A DNA stretch of 64,000 nucleotides, from positions 1,984,001 through 2,048,000 of the forward strand of contig JABRWF010000004.1 in NCBI GenBank assembly GCA_018343915.1, read 5' to 3'. This DNA is from Agroathelia rolfsii (taxonomy: Eukaryota; Basidiomycota; Agaricomycetes; Amylocorticiales; Amylocorticiaceae). Both the position numbers and the translations under genes were made by a program. Shown piece by piece: positions 63,624 through 64,000 of the stretch. Position 1 is the stretch's first letter, and every line of letters begins with the position of its first letter. The notes under the pieces were generated by a model. The model saw nothing but the letters and a program-made list of their open reading frames with translations. It made no database searches and was not told the DNA's origin.

Positions 63624-64000
63624 ATGAGTCTTTGTGACGATTGTTTTAAAGGTGTTCGCCATGAAGGCACGCCTGATGGTGTGTACTCTTGAAACGACAT
63701 ATCAACACACTTCATATTGATCTCATGCGCGATCACAGGTAAATTCGAGGTGATCGGGGGTGAAAGGGCATACGTTGCCGTTCCGGAGGGCGAATATGAC
63801 AAGAACGTTGTGGTGCTTTATCTCCCCGATGCTTTTGGTGTCGATCTATCCAACAATCAGGTGCTTGCAAATAGTATCTGCGTGTAGGGAAATTTGTTTA
63901 CTTACATGCAACCCCTAGCTCCTGATCTCGGACTTTGCAAAGAACGGATTCAAGGCATGACAGCAATTGTTTCCTCACCAAACATCTTTTCTGACCCCAC
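63624..64000 (+). CDS. Dienelactone hydrolase family protein (5' part; cut by window edge)
   Basis: Alpha/beta-hydrolase family that opens dienelactone rings in chlorocatechol breakdown; most fungal members have unknown substrates. Starts MSLCDDCFKGVRHEGTPDG. The first intron (about 63680-63738) joins to KFEVIGGERAYVAVPEGEYD, then VVVLYLPDAFGVDLSNNQ. A second intron leads to LLISDFAKNGFK. These fit the family N-terminus up to the first helix; the Cys-His-Asp triad lies beyond the window. After NGFK the frame meets GCATGA and a stop, so either a GC-donor intron starts at 63955 or the copy is broken; the remaining 45 nt cannot settle it. Confidence 0.8.

Overview
The window looks like nuclear DNA of a filamentous basidiomycete, most likely an Agaricomycete. 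Genes are split by many short introns, mostly about 50-75 nt, with GT/AG (a few GC/AG) borders and CTAAC/CTAAT-like branch points. Several proteins have fungal architectures: a Rom2-type Rho1 GEF, a CON7-type zinc-finger regulator, a GH28 polygalacturonase and a GH105 hydrolase. The species cannot be named from sequence alone.

Layout. 30-5031 (-): Rho1 GEF with DEP, DH, PH and CNH domains. 6229-8469 (+): secreted OB-fold/EEP nuclease. 9216-10865 (+): GH105 unsaturated rhamnogalacturonyl hydrolase. 10974-13913: DNA transposon with terminal inverted repeats and a 7-bp target duplication, holding a small foldback MITE and a 3' LINE fragment. 14323-15345 (-): short-chain dehydrogenase. About 15880-16322 (-): possible LysM-protein relic. 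17577-19407 (+): GH28 endo-polygalacturonase. 19764-20737 (-): decayed paralogue of the dehydrogenase. 21607-22476 (-): tail-anchored thioredoxin with a 5-nt micro-exon. 23441-25112 (+): 26S proteasome ATPase Rpt4. 26627-29254 (-): F-box/RCC1-like SAF1-type protein. 29255-37136: long stretch with no recognised gene. 37137-39172 (-): CON7-like C2H2 regulator. 39252-49797: second long stretch with no recognised gene. 49800-50357: TA-flanked MITE. 50531-52604 (+): uncharacterised Ser/Pro-rich basic protein. 52950-53052 (-): intron-containing tRNA-Pro(AGG). 53342-62098 (+): complete TOR kinase. 62397-63300: long inverted-repeat element. 63624-end (+): dienelactone hydrolase, cut by the window edge.

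How the genes fit together. From 6 to 21 kb there is a plant-polymer-degradation neighbourhood: polygalacturonase, GH105 and secreted nuclease all have signal peptides and clear TATA boxes, and G/C-rich CreA/Mig1-like motifs lie upstream of some. It has the signs of a turning-over accessory region: a nested transposon, a duplicated and decaying dehydrogenase, and a possible LysM relic. The rest is core housekeeping and signalling (Rho1 GEF, Rpt4, SAF1-like, CON7-like, TOR). The least explained parts are the two long gene-poor flanks of the CON7-like gene. No clear unknown multi-gene system is visible. The best leads are the micro-exon thioredoxin, the gene-poor flanks with their strand-asymmetric tracts and a compact hairpin, and the conserved-looking uncharacterised protein next to TOR.
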